Source: JANMMJ01 sp031373255 (GTDB taxonomy: Bacteria > Pseudomonadota > Alphaproteobacteria > Rhizobiales > Aestuariivirgaceae). From it: a stretch of DNA of 26,662 bases. The notes below the pieces were generated by a model, which saw nothing but the letters and a program-made list of their open reading frames with translations, made no database searches and had not been told where the DNA came from. Both the position numbers and the translations under genes were made by a program. The stretch spans positions 1 through 26,662 of the forward strand of contig JANMMJ010000023.1 in NCBI GenBank assembly GCA_031373255.1. The letters run 5' to 3'. Shown piece by piece: positions 7,401 to 16,021 of this stretch; the stretch's first letter is position 1; each line of letters opens with the position of its first letter.

Positions 7401-7934
7401 ATGTCTCGTATTGGCAAGAAACCCATTCCTGTTCCGGCTGGCGTAACAGTCAACCTGAATGGCCAGAATGTGGCTGTAAAGGGCCCCAAGGGCGAGCTCA
7501 AGGCTTTGCTCGTGGAAGATGTGCTGGCAAAGCTTGAAGCTGGCAGCATCAAAGTCGATCCGCGCGATCAGTCTAAATTTGCGCGTTCGTGCTGGGGCAT
7601 GTCCCGCACCATGATCGCCAACATGATCAAGGGTGTTACGGAAGGCTATAGCAAGTCACTCGAAATTAACGGCGTCGGTTATCGCGCCGCGGTTCAGGGC
7701 AAGGCGTTGCAGCTCAATCTTGGTTATTCCCATGACGTCGCCTATCCGATTCCGGAAGGCATCGAGATCAGGACGCCGAAGCCTACAGAAATTGTGATTT
7801 CCGGAATTGACAAGCAGCGTGTCGGCCAGGTCGCAGCCGAGATTCGCGAGTATCGCGAGCCTGAGCCCTACAAGGGCAAGGGTGTAAAATATTCGACCGA
7901 ACGTATCTTCCGCAAGGAAGGCAAGAAGAAGTAA
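7401..7934 (+). CDS. rplF: 50S ribosomal protein L6
   Basis: This 177-residue protein is the usual length for L6. It starts MSRIGKKPIPVPAGVTVNLN and shows the two-fold L6 repeat, with SLEINGVGYRAAVQGKALQL opening the second domain and EPEPYKGKGVKYSTERIFRK at the C-terminus. L6 sits near the sarcin-ricin loop and the factor-binding site. It lies 11 nt after rpsH and 12 nt before rplR. Confidence 0.98.
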   Translation: MSRIGKKPIPVPAGVTVNLNGQNVAVKGPKGELKALLVEDVLAKLEAGSIKVDPRDQSKFARSCWGMSRTMIANMIKGVTEGYSKSLEINGVGYRAAVQGKALQLNLGYSHDVAYPIPEGIEIRTPKPTEIVISGIDKQRVGQVAAEIREYREPEPYKGKGVKYSTERIFRKEGKKK

Positions 7935-7946
7935 CGGACGTACATC

Positions 7947-8309
7947 ATGGCCAAGAAACCAACACATCTCACGCGGCGCAAGGCCCGCACCCGCAAGACG
8001 ATCGCGGCGCGCGGCAATCTGCGCCCCCGCCTTTCGGTGTTCCGTTCGAGCATGAACATTCATGCTCAGATCATCGATGACGCCAAGAGCGTCACGGTTG
8101 CCGCAGCTTCGACGCTTGAAAAGGAATTCAAGAGTGCTGGCAAGACCGGTGCTGACAAGGCAGCGGCCACGGTGATTGGCAAGTTGATCGCCGAGCGTGC
8201 GGTTAAGGCGGGCATCAAGAACGTCGTTTTTGACCGCGGTGGTTACATGTACCACGGCCGCGTAAAAGCATTGGCGGATGCCGCTCGCGAAGCCGGCCTA
8301 AGTTTCTAA
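7947..8309 (+). CDS. rplR: 50S ribosomal protein L18
   Basis: This 120-residue protein has the L18 pattern: an Arg/Lys-rich N-terminus (MAKKPTHLTRRKARTRKTIA), RPRLSVFRSSMNIHAQIIDD, and a C-terminal VVFDRGGYMYHGRVKALADA. With L5 and L25 it binds 5S rRNA and anchors it in the central protuberance. The 30-nt spacer to rpsE carries only a weak ribosome binding site (AGGCGAAAG). Confidence 0.98.
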   Translation: MAKKPTHLTRRKARTRKTIAARGNLRPRLSVFRSSMNIHAQIIDDAKSVTVAAASTLEKEFKSAGKTGADKAAATVIGKLIAERAVKAGIKNVVFDRGGYMYHGRVKALADAAREAGLSF

Positions 8310-8339
8310 TTCTAGACACAGATATACAGGCGAAAGCAC

Positions 8340-8906
8340 ATGGCTAAAGAACGTGGAGATCGAGATCGCAAGGACGACCGTGACAAGGCGGACAGCGAAT
8401 TTCTCGACAAGCTGGTTCATATCAATCGCGTCGCCAAGGTGGTGAAGGGCGGCAAGCGTTTTGGCTTTGCGGCACTCGTCGTAGTGGGTGACCAGAAAGG
8501 CCGCGTTGGCTTTGGTCACGGCAAGGCACGCGAAGTTCCCGAGGCTGTGCGCAAGGCAACCGAGGGCGCCAAGCGCGGTCTCATTCGTGTGCCGCTGCGC
8601 GAAGGCCGGACCTTGCATCATGACGTCGACGGCCGCTGGGGCGCAGGTAAGGTCACCTTGCGCTCGGCTCCGGCCGGAACCGGTATCATTGCCGGTGGTC
8701 CGATGCGTGCCGTATTTGAGTCGGTCGGCATGCAGGATGTGGTCGCCAAGTCCAAGGGATCGTCCAACCCCTACAACATGGTGCGCGCCACGTTCGATGC
8801 GCTGAAAAAGCAGGTTAGTCCGCGTGCCGTTGCCGCACGCCGTGGCAAGAAGGTCAGCGATATTCTGACCCGCCGCCGCGACATGGACGTAGCGACTACG
8901 GAGTAG
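8340..8906 (+). CDS. rpsE: 30S ribosomal protein S5
   Basis: This 188-residue protein contains FLDKLVHINRVAKVVKGGKR, FGFAALVVVGDQKGRVGFGH and the long block around TLRSAPAGTGIIAGGPMRAV, as expected for S5. The first domain is the double-stranded RNA-binding-like fold; the second has a ribosomal S5 domain 2 fold. S5 contributes to decoding accuracy and to mRNA unwinding. The charged N-terminal 20 residues (ERGDRDRKDDRDK) are a typical alphaproteobacterial leader. The gap to rpmD is 7 nt. Confidence 0.98.
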   Translation: MAKERGDRDRKDDRDKADSEFLDKLVHINRVAKVVKGGKRFGFAALVVVGDQKGRVGFGHGKAREVPEAVRKATEGAKRGLIRVPLREGRTLHHDVDGRWGAGKVTLRSAPAGTGIIAGGPMRAVFESVGMQDVVAKSKGSSNPYNMVRATFDALKKQVSPRAVAARRGKKVSDILTRRRDMDVATTE

Positions 8907-8913
8907 GGCCGTC

Positions 8914-9093
8914 ATGGCAAAGAAAATCACCGTTGAACAGATTTATAGCCCCCAACGCAGGCCCGCGGCTCAGCGCGCGACCCTTGTCGGGCTTGGGCTC
9001 AACAAGATGAACCGCCGTTCGACGCTCGAAGATACCCCGGCCGTTCGCGGCATGATCGCCAAGGTGGCGCATCTCGTTCGTGTGGTCGAGTAA
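8914..9093 (+). CDS. rpmD: 50S ribosomal protein L30
   Basis: This is a short gene of 59 codons. Translation from the ATG at 8914 gives MAKKITVEQIYSPQRRPAAQ, then RATLVGLGLNKMNRRSTLED, then TPAVRGMIAKVAHLVRVVE and TAA. The pattern of RRPAxQRATLxGLGLNKM followed by LEDTPAVRGMI identifies L30. L30 binds 23S rRNA in the large subunit. It sits 7 nt after rpsE and 11 nt before rplO, exactly where rpmD is expected in the spc operon. Confidence 0.97.
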   Translation: MAKKITVEQIYSPQRRPAAQRATLVGLGLNKMNRRSTLEDTPAVRGMIAKVAHLVRVVE

Positions 9094-9104
9094 GGAACTC
9101 AAAG

Positions 9105-9587
9105 ATGAAGCTCAACCAGTTAAAGGACAATGCGGGCGCACGAAAAACGCGTAAGCGTGTCGCGCGCGGCATTGGATCGGGCCTCGGCAAGACTGCCGGC
9201 CGTGGCGGCAAGGGTCAGACAGCCCGCTCTGGCGGCGCCAAGGCTGGCTTCGAGGGCGGACAGATGCCGATCTACAGGCGCCTCCCAAAGCGTGGCTTCA
9301 ACAAGCCCAATGCTGTGGCATACAACGAGATCACCCTCGATAAGGTGCAGCGCGCCATAGATTCGAAGAAGCTTGATGCCGGCGCACCCGTCACCAAGGA
9401 ATCACTGGTCGCAGCGGGCGTCATTGCCAAGCCATATGCCGGTGTCAGGCTGATCGCCAAAGGCGAATTCAAGGCCAAGGCGGCATTTGAAGTTTACCAC
9501 GCGACCAAGGGTGCGATAGCCGCGGTCGAAAAGGCAGGGGGCAGCGTAAAGCTCCTCAAGCCGGTCGAAGCCGAAGCAGCAAAGTGA
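9105..9587 (+). CDS. rplO: 50S ribosomal protein L15
   Basis: This 160-residue protein starts MKLNQLKDNAGARKTRKRVA and has the glycine-rich GRGGKGQTARSGG segment and the GFEGGQMPIYRRLPKRGF block that define L15. L15 is a late-assembly 50S protein reaching into 23S rRNA through its glycine/arginine-rich N-terminal arm. The next gene, secY, starts 58 nt downstream, the widest gap so far in the cluster. I found no terminator or convincing promoter in that gap. Confidence 0.98.
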   Translation: MKLNQLKDNAGARKTRKRVARGIGSGLGKTAGRGGKGQTARSGGAKAGFEGGQMPIYRRLPKRGFNKPNAVAYNEITLDKVQRAIDSKKLDAGAPVTKESLVAAGVIAKPYAGVRLIAKGEFKAKAAFEVYHATKGAIAAVEKAGGSVKLLKPVEAEAAK

Positions 9588-9645
9588 TTTGAAAGTGCTT
9601 TTCGGGGAACCCACATAGGGCGTCTGACGGGCACGAGGACACGCA

Positions 9646-10973
<1,328 letters not shown>

Positions 10974-10977
<4 letters not shown>

Positions 10978-11624
10978 ACATCATTCTTCTGGGGCCGCCC
11001 GGAGCCGGAAAAGGCACTCAGGCCAAGCGGCTCGAGGACCGTCATGGCATGAAGCAGCTGTCGACCGGAGAAATGCTTCGCGCCGCCGTCGCCGCCGGTA
11101 CTGATGTCGGCAAGAAGGCCAAGGCGGTGATGGAGCGCGGCGAATACGTCTCGGACGATATAGTCGTTGCTATCATCGCGGATCGCCTCGAAGCGGACGA
11201 TGTCCGCAAGGGCTTTATTCTGGATGGATTCCCGAGGAACACCGCTCAGGCGGAGTCTCTGGATCGAATGCTGGGCCTGAAGGGCCTTAAACTGAATGCC
11301 GTCATCGAGATGAAAGTCGATGACGAGGCGCTGATCGAGCGGCTGACAGGCCGTTACACCTGCGCAAAGTGTGGCAAGGGATACCATGATCGCTTCGAAA
11401 AACCGGAGCGCGAGGGAGTTTGCGACGTGTGTGGCTCCACCGAGTTCACCCGTCGCGCTGATGACAAAGAAGAGACAGTTCGGGAGCGTTTGACCGTCTA
11501 TAACAGGCAAACTGCACCTATGGTCAACTATTACAAGGCCAAGGGCGCGTTGCGGACGATAGACGGGATGGCGAACATCGGGGAAGTCTCGCGTCAGGTT
11601 GAAGAGGTGTTGAGCGGCGCGTGA
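10974..11624 (+). CDS. adk: Adenylate kinase, long form with a Cys4 LID
   Basis: Translation begins at a TTG that overlaps the secY stop (TTGA) and gives 216 residues. The P-loop is GPPGAGKGT (residues 7-15), followed by QLSTGEMLRAA and LDGFPRNTAQA. The enzyme interconverts ATP + AMP with 2 ADP in the cytoplasm. The LID domain is the long version and carries CAKC (130, 133) and CDVC (150, 153), the four cysteines that bind a structural zinc in other bacterial kinases. Several rhizobial kinases I know of are of the short form without this insert, so this copy is of the other class. No in-frame ATG lies close enough to replace the TTG without losing the P-loop. Confidence 0.97.
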
Positions 11625-11655
11625 CGATCTGAGCTTTGGAAAATGTTCTAAAATG

Positions 11656-11684
11656 TTGACGCGCAAGCGATTCCACCTTAGAAC
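11656..11684 (+). promoter_or_regulatory. Candidate promoter for the alpha operon (rpsM-rpsK-rpoA-rplQ)
   Basis: TTGACG (11656-11661) is followed after exactly 17 nt by TAGAAC (11679-11684), matching the housekeeping sigma consensus at 5 of 6 and 4 of 6 positions. It lies in the 207-nt gap after adk, the longest gap inside the ribosomal cluster. Transcription from here would give rpsM a leader of about 140 nt. This was found by eye only, with no transcript evidence. Confidence 0.5.
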
Positions 11685-11717
11685 GGCGCCAATTCAGGTC
11701 GACAAGCAGGCTGGCTT

Positions 11718-11734
11718 CGGGAGGCGTCCTCCTG
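11718..11734 (+). promoter_or_regulatory. Hairpin in the rpsM leader, with a competing alternative
   Basis: GGAGG, a CGT loop and CCTCC form a 5-bp stem, extendable to 7 bp with a G-T and a C-G pair. The right arm can instead pair with the GGAG just downstream (11736-11739) as CTCC-TGA-GGAG, so two exclusive folds are possible. No T-run follows, so it is not an ordinary terminator. Its function is unknown. Confidence 0.4.
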
Positions 11735-11742
11735 AGGAGCGG

Positions 11743-11798
11743 CCTTGTGCCTTTGGGCATATTCGTTCGAAGAGTTTTGAAAGCTGTATGGCACAAGG
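11743..11798 (+). promoter_or_regulatory. Long-range inverted repeat in the rpsM leader
   Basis: CCTTGTGCC (11743-11751) is perfectly complementary to GGCACAAGG (11790-11798), a 9-bp stem closing a 38-nt loop that ends 33 nt before the rpsM start. Position and shape fit an mRNA element for ribosomal-protein control of the alpha operon. In E. coli that operon is controlled by S4 through a different structure, and S4 is not encoded here. Confidence 0.4.
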
Positions 11799-11831
11799 GC
11801 TAAGCTCTTGTATTGCTGAGGAGAAATAGGC

Positions 11832-12200
11832 GTGGCCCGTATTGCAGGCGTCAATATTCCAACCAACAAGCGCGTTGTTATCTCATTGCGCTACATTCAT
11901 GGCATCGGACCCGTTAATGCAGTCGAGATTTGCGACAAGGTCAAGATTCCCCATGCCAAGCGCGTCAATGAGCTTTCGGATGCAGAGGTTTTGGCCATCC
12001 GCGAAGTGATCGACCGCGATTATGTCGTCGAGGGCGATCTGCGCCGCGAAGTGTCTGTCAATATCAAGCGCCTGCAGGACCTTGGCTGCTATCGCGGCCT
12101 GCGTCATCGCAAGGGCCTGCCTGTTCGTGGTCAGCGCACCCATACCAACGCCCGCACCCGCAAGGGTCCTGCGAAGGCGATTGCAGGCAAGAAGAAGTAA
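11832..12200 (+). CDS. rpsM: 30S ribosomal protein S13
   Basis: Translation starts at a GTG, 8 nt after GAGGAG, and gives 122 residues. ARIAGVNIPTNKRVVISLRY at the start and RGLRHRKGLPVRGQRTHTNA near the end are invariant S13 features. S13 is in the 30S head, contacts the P-site tRNA with its basic tail and forms bridges with L5. It is the first gene of the alpha group and follows a 207-nt gap that carries a promoter-like motif and two hairpins. The GTG start could lower its initiation rate. Confidence 0.98.
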   Translation: MARIAGVNIPTNKRVVISLRYIHGIGPVNAVEICDKVKIPHAKRVNELSDAEVLAIREVIDRDYVVEGDLRREVSVNIKRLQDLGCYRGLRHRKGLPVRGQRTHTNARTRKGPAKAIAGKKK

Positions 12201-12218
12201 TTCGGAAAGTAGATCGAA

Positions 12219-12608
12219 ATGGCCAAAGAACCAGCCCGTCCGCGCAAAAAAGAGCGCAAGAATATTTCCTCTGGCGTCGTCCATGTGAACGCCTCGTTCA
12301 ACAACACGATGATCACCATCAGTGACGTTCAGGGCAATGCCATCGTTTGGGCGTCGGCCGGCAAGCTTGGCTTCAAGGGGTCGCGCAAATCCACGCCGTA
12401 CGCCGCCCAGGTGGCCGCGGAACAGGTTGGACGTGCCGCCATGGAGCATGGCATGCGCACCGTCGAGGTTGAGGTTTCTGGTCCGGGTGCCGGCCGTGAA
12501 TCGGCCCTGCGTGCCTTACAGGCTTGTGGCCTTCAGGTAACAGCAATCCGTGACGTTACGCCAATTCCGCACAATGGCTGCCGTCCGCCAAAGCGCCGTC
12601 GGGTCTGA
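12219..12608 (+). CDS. rpsK: 30S ribosomal protein S11
   Basis: This 129-residue protein has VHVNASFNNTMITISDVQGN, the block KSTPYAAQVAAEQVGRAAME, and the C-terminal HNGCRPPKRRRV that is nearly universal in S11. S11 lines the mRNA exit on the platform of the 30S subunit beside the anti-Shine-Dalgarno region. It is 18 nt after rpsM and is followed by an 87-nt spacer with a hairpin before rpoA. Confidence 0.98.
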   Translation: MAKEPARPRKKERKNISSGVVHVNASFNNTMITISDVQGNAIVWASAGKLGFKGSRKSTPYAAQVAAEQVGRAAMEHGMRTVEVEVSGPGAGRESALRALQACGLQVTAIRDVTPIPHNGCRPPKRRRV

Positions 12609-12627
12609 CAATTTTGTAAGTGAGTAG

Positions 12628-12653
12628 CGGTGGGGTGAAGCACCTTCCCACCG
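12628..12653 (+). promoter_or_regulatory. Stem-loop between rpsK and rpoA
   Basis: CGGTGGG (12628-12634) pairs perfectly with CCCACCG (12647-12653). The 12-nt loop contains a second small stem, GTG-AAG-CAC. There is no T-run after it, so it is unlikely to be a full intrinsic terminator. It could be an RNase processing site, a transcription attenuator, or an mRNA stability element that sets rpoA output relative to the ribosomal proteins. Confidence 0.5.
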
Positions 12654-12695
12654 TAAGAACAATTCCGGTGTCCGCCGTTTTCACGGGATAAAAGC

Positions 12696-13718
12696 ATGCA
12701 GGTTAATCAGAAGAACTGGCAGGAACTCATCCGCCCCCATAAGCTTGAAGTACAGCCGAGCCGCGATCGCCGCCGCGTCGCCACTCTTGTGGCAGAGCCG
12801 CTGGAGCGCGGATTTGGCACGACGCTGGGTAATGCTCTTCGTCGCATTCTGCTGTCATCGTTGCAGGGTGCCGCTGTGACTTCGGTCCAGATCGATGGCG
12901 TTTTGCACGAATTCTCATCAATTGCCGGCGTGCGCGAAGATGTGACGGATATGGTCCTGAACATCAAGGAAATCGCCATTTCGATGCAGTCGGATGGGCA
13001 GAAGCGTTTGGTTCTCCGCAAGGAAGGCCCGGGCGTGGTCACCGCTGGCGATATCCAGACGACGGGCGATATCCAGATACTCAATCCGGGACATGTGCTC
13101 TGCACCCTTGATGACGGCGCGGAAGTGCGCATGGAATTCACCGTGCAAAGCGGCAAGGGTTACGTGCCTGCCGAGCGCAATCGGCCCGAGGATGCGCCGA
13201 TCGGTCTGATACCTGTCGATTCGATCTACAGCCCGGTGAAGCGCGTCTCCTACCGCGTCGAGAACACTCGCGAAGGCCAGGTGCTTGACTACGACAAGCT
13301 GATCATGACCGTCGAAACCGACGGTTCCATGTCGCCCGAGGACTCGGTGGCTTATGCGGCCCGCATTCTCCAGGATCAGCTGTCGATCTTCGTGAATTTC
13401 GAAGAGCCCTCAAAGGCAGTCGTCGAAGAAGCCCGTCCGGAACTCGAGTTCAATGCCGCACTTCTGAAGAAGGTGGACGAACTTGAATTGTCGGTGCGCT
13501 CGGCCAACTGCCTCAAGAACGATAACATTGTCTATATTGGCGACCTCATCCAGAAGACCGAAGCCGAAATGCTTCGTACGCCGAATTTTGGGCGGAAGTC
13601 GCTGAACGAAATCAAGGAAGTTCTCGCGCAGATGGGATTGCATCTGGGTATGGAAGTGCCGAACTGGCCGCCGGAGAACATCGACGAACTCGCCAAGAAG
13701 TTCGAAACCCATTACTGA
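12696..13718 (+). CDS. rpoA: DNA-directed RNA polymerase subunit alpha
   Basis: This 340-residue protein has the N-terminal dimerisation domain (FGTTLGNALRRILLSSLQGA, about residues 40-59) and a C-terminal domain. The latter includes ELSVRSANCLKNDNI and RTPNFGRKSLNEIKEVL, which bind UP-element DNA and activators. It ends in the alphaproteobacterial VPNWPPENIDELAKKF. Alpha starts RNA polymerase assembly as a dimer. The ATG follows a weak ribosome binding site (CGGGATAAAAGC), 87 nt after rpsK. The spacer hairpin may help tune its level. No rpsD precedes it, unlike in E. coli but as is normal in this class. Confidence 0.98.
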   Translation: MQVNQKNWQELIRPHKLEVQPSRDRRRVATLVAEPLERGFGTTLGNALRRILLSSLQGAAVTSVQIDGVLHEFSSIAGVREDVTDMVLNIKEIAISMQSDGQKRLVLRKEGPGVVTAGDIQTTGDIQILNPGHVLCTLDDGAEVRMEFTVQSGKGYVPAERNRPEDAPIGLIPVDSIYSPVKRVSYRVENTREGQVLDYDKLIMTVETDGSMSPEDSVAYAARILQDQLSIFVNFEEPSKAVVEEARPELEFNAALLKKVDELELSVRSANCLKNDNIVYIGDLIQKTEAEMLRTPNFGRKSLNEIKEVLAQMGLHLGMEVPNWPPENIDELAKKFETHY

Positions 13719-13740
13719 GTTTGTTTGAAGGAGAAGGCTC

Positions 13741-14175
13741 ATGCGTCACGGTTTCAGGGGCCGCAGGTTCAATCGTTCGGTATCACATCGCGGTGCGATG
13801 CTCGCCAATCTTTGCGTTTCGCTGATCAAGCACGAACAGATTGTCACGACCTTGCCAAAGGCCAAGGATTTGCGTCCGGTCGTTGAAAAGCTGATCACTC
13901 TGGGCAAGAAAGGCGGTCTCTCGGCACGCCGTCAGGCCATTGCTGAAATTGGTGACGAAGCCCAGGTCAGGAAGCTTTTCGACGTGCTGGCCAAGCGTTA
14001 TCAGGACCGCAAGGGTGGATACACGCGTGTGCTCAAGGCGGGTTTCCGCTATGGCGACTCGGCACCGATGGCCGTCATCGAATTTGTCGACCGTGATGTG
14101 AACGAGAAGGGCAAGGACTCAGGCCCGAGCATGAAGACTGGCTCTGATGAAAGCGCCGAAGCTCAGGCCGCCTGA
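13741..14175 (+). CDS. rplQ: 50S ribosomal protein L17
   Basis: This 144-residue protein starts MRHGFRGRRFNRSVSHRGAM and contains LANLCVSLIKHEQIVTTLPK and KGGYTRVLKAGFRYGDSAPM, the L17 blocks. L17 sits next to the tunnel exit. It is followed by an acidic and polar tail of about 25 residues, common in this class. AAGGAG lies 8 nt before the ATG. It is the last gene of the ribosomal cluster and is followed by a strong terminator. Confidence 0.98.
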   Translation: MRHGFRGRRFNRSVSHRGAMLANLCVSLIKHEQIVTTLPKAKDLRPVVEKLITLGKKGGLSARRQAIAEIGDEAQVRKLFDVLAKRYQDRKGGYTRVLKAGFRYGDSAPMAVIEFVDRDVNEKGKDSGPSMKTGSDESAEAQAA

Positions 14176-14201
14176 TCTGGTTGCTGACCGTTTTGTATTT
14201 G

Positions 14202-14229
14202 AATGGCCGGGCCAAAAAGCCCGGCCATT
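14202..14229. terminator. Strong, probably bidirectional intrinsic terminator
   Basis: AATGGCCGGGC and GCCCGGCCATT form a perfect 11-bp, GC-rich stem with a CAAAAA loop. On the plus strand TTTGCATTT follows. On the minus strand the reverse complement also gives a T-rich tail (TCAAATAC). It lies between rplQ and the 3' end of the decarboxylase gene, which converge here, and should stop transcription from both sides. Confidence 0.85.
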
Positions 14230-14241
14230 TGCATTTATGGG

Positions 14242-15456
14242 TCAGGCCTTGAAGACCTGCCGAACGTGAACTGTTTCATGTCCGCCGTAGCCATTGAAAC
14301 GCGTCATCGTGGCCGAGCCATAGGCGCCGAGCGCACCGAATTCGATAATATCGCCTTCACGAATGTCTGCCGGCACCGCCAGCTGCATCGGCAGCTTGTC
14401 CAGTGGATCGCAGGTCGGGCCATAAACTGTCACCAGCCTGGACCGGTCCTCGACGGCGACGCCATCGCGAATGACACGATGCGGCGGCTGCAGTTCCGGG
14501 ACCTGCCACACTTCCATCAGAGCGCCATAGACGCCGTCATTCAGGAAGATTTCGCTCTTGCTGTCTCTGAGCAGCTTGACCTTGGTCAGGAGCGACATGC
14601 ATGAAGCGGCCATGCCACGCCCGGGTTCGCATTCGAGTTTTGGCATGGTGGCGGCACCGAAGGCCATTTCAGTTGCCACGCGAATGACCGAGAAAAACTC
14701 AGGCAGTTCATTACCAGTCTTGCTCTGTGCGTAACGCGATGGGAATCCTCCGCCAACGTTAAGTGTGCCGAGTGTGATACCAGCTGCGCGTGCTATCCTC
14801 GCCGCTGCGTGGATATGGCGGGCATAGGCCTGCGGATCCTTGCACTGGGAACCCGGATGGAACGTGAGAACCGGGACAAACCCTAGGCCTGCCGCCTGCC
14901 GGAGCAGATCAGTCGCTTCGGTTTCGCTCACTCCAAACTTGGACGAGAAGTCATGCGCCGACGATCCAGTCTCGCGCGGCAGCACGAAGCGAACCGCGAT
15001 TTCCACTTCCGAACGGGACTCCACGATTGCAGCGATCTTCTGCAATTCTTCCACGCAATCGACCGCAAAGCGGCGGCAGTTATGGCGTTCAAGGGCAGCT
15101 TTGATCTCCGCGGCAGATTTGACCGGATTGTGGTAATGAAATGTCGCCCCAGGCGCGAGGCCCGCGACAAGATCCATTTCCAGCACCGATGCCACGTCCC
15201 AGACCCGGAGGCCGGTAGAATGGAGCGTTTTCACAACGTCAGCAGAACTGTTGCTTTTCACCGCAAAGGACACTTCACCCGGAAACCCTTCAATGAAAGT
15301 GCGGGCTTGCGCCACGAGTGTCGTCGCACTGAAACAGAACATGGGAGCCTCCGTGGAGACTGCCATCGAAACCTCGGCGGCGTCGCGATAGAGCGCGGGA
15401 ACCGGCAACTGCCGGGCTTTCGAGCGGTCAAAACGCAAAACGGTCGCAGCGGTCAT
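14242..15456 (-). CDS. Type III PLP-dependent decarboxylase (ornithine or lysine/ornithine)
   Basis: This 404-residue protein belongs to the fold type III, alanine-racemase-like decarboxylases that make polyamines. SFAVKSNS places the PLP-binding lysine at residue 67. HPGSQ (200-204) corresponds to the usual HVGSQ, GGGFP (235-239) and EPGR (277-280) bind PLP phosphate, and GPTCDPLD (346-353) gives the catalytic Cys349-Asp350 donated to the partner subunit. The usual GAY motif appears as GALGAYG. The likely reaction is L-ornithine to putrescine. Relatives also accept lysine, and the substrate cannot be settled by eye. AAGGAG lies 6 nt before the ATG. The gene is divergent from an Lrp/AsnC regulator and ends at a shared terminator. 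Confidence 0.88.
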   Translation of the reverse strand: MTAATVLRFDRSKARQLPVPALYRDAAEVSMAVSTEAPMFCFSATTLVAQARTFIEGFPGEVSFAVKSNSSADVVKTLHSTGLRVWDVASVLEMDLVAGLAPGATFHYHNPVKSAAEIKAALERHNCRRFAVDCVEELQKIAAIVESRSEVEIAVRFVLPRETGSSAHDFSSKFGVSETEATDLLRQAAGLGFVPVLTFHPGSQCKDPQAYARHIHAAARIARAAGITLGTLNVGGGFPSRYAQSKTGNELPEFFSVIRVATEMAFGAATMPKLECEPGRGMAASCMSLLTKVKLLRDSKSEIFLNDGVYGALMEVWQVPELQPPHRVIRDGVAVEDRSRLVTVYGPTCDPLDKLPMQLAVPADIREGDIIEFGALGAYGSATMTRFNGYGGHETVHVRQVFKA

Positions 15457-15492
15457 CGGATACTCCTTGAGGTCCCAATTACGCCAATAGAA

Positions 15493-15519
15493 TTGATATG
15501 GAGTTGCGACGATTAAAAT
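15493..15519 (+). promoter_or_regulatory. Weak candidate promoter for the Lrp/AsnC-protease-rarA operon
   Basis: TTGATA (15493-15498) and TAAAAT (15514-15519) resemble -35 and -10 boxes, but the spacing is only 15 nt, shorter than the optimum. If it is used, transcription would begin at about 15526, inside the left arm of the inverted repeat listed next. That would suit autorepression. I saw no equally good promoter for the decarboxylase on the other strand. Confidence 0.3.
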
Positions 15520-15523
15520 CCTG

Positions 15524-15580
15524 CATTCTGCTGCGAATCGCCGGAATTGACGTCAAAATGACAAGAATTTCGGCAGAATG
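15524..15580. promoter_or_regulatory. Nested inverted repeats, candidate Lrp/AsnC operator
   Basis: CATTCTGC (15524-15531) and GCAGAATG (15573-15580) are perfect inverted copies. With two extra bases in the left arm, the match continues inward (TGCGAA against TTCG). At the centre lies a perfect 10-bp palindrome, TTGACGTCAA (15547-15556). The two symmetry centres coincide to within half a base (15552 and 15551.5). The outer right arm ends on the regulator's ATG. Such spaced symmetry in the shared region of a divergent pair is typical of multimeric regulators like Lrp. Confidence 0.55.
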
Positions 15581-16021
15581 ACGAAGATGAACCTGACCGC
15601 CAAAGATCAGGAGTTGTTAATGCTCCTGAAGACCAACGCCAGGGAGCCGGTTGCCGCCCTGGCACGCAAACTCGGCATATCCCGAACCACGGTTCAGGAC
15701 CGTCTAAATCGGCTTGAACAGAGCGGCGTGATCGCTGGATATGCCGTGCGCCTGTCGGATGATGCCGACAAGGGTGGCATTCGAGCGTACGTCACAGTGG
15801 CGGCAGAGCCTCGCAGGGCAGCTGACGTGGCGCGCGCGCTCATGAAGATCCCGCAAATCGATGCCCTGCACACGGTTTCTGGAAAATTCGATATTATCGC
15901 GCTTGCCAAGACCGCACATGCAGAGGAAATGGACCGCATGCTCGATCACGTCGGCGCTATTCCGGGCGTGACGCGCATCGAGTCGGCCATTATCCTGTCG
16001 ACGAAATTGGACCGGCGATGA
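15578..16021 (+). CDS. Lrp/AsnC family transcriptional regulator
   Basis: From the ATG at 15578 the protein has 147 residues; a second in-frame ATG at 15587 (MNLTAKDQELL) is equally possible. Residues 25-55 form the winged helix-turn-helix (VAALARKLGISRTTVQDRLN). From about residue 66 follows the RAM ligand-binding and oligomerisation domain, with KIPQIDALHTVSGKFDIIAL and the end IPGVTRIESAIILSTKLD. Such proteins are feast/famine regulators that sense amino acids and bind as dimers to octamers. Being divergent from the decarboxylase, it probably controls that gene and itself, with ornithine, arginine or lysine as a reasonable but unproven ligand guess. Its stop overlaps the protease start by 4 nt. 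Confidence 0.92.
   Translation: MTKMNLTAKDQELLMLLKTNAREPVAALARKLGISRTTVQDRLNRLEQSGVIAGYAVRLSDDADKGGIRAYVTVAAEPRRAADVARALMKIPQIDALHTVSGKFDIIALAKTAHAEEMDRMLDHVGAIPGVTRIESAIILSTKLDRR

Noticed and set aside
9588..9645. 58-nt gap between rplO and secY as a possible promoter or leader
   Set aside because: No convincing -35/-10 pair or stable hairpin found. It holds only the secY ribosome binding site.
14203..14604. Plus-strand open frame starting in the rplQ terminator
   Set aside because: It begins inside the terminator stem and is antisense to the decarboxylase, whose motifs are clear.
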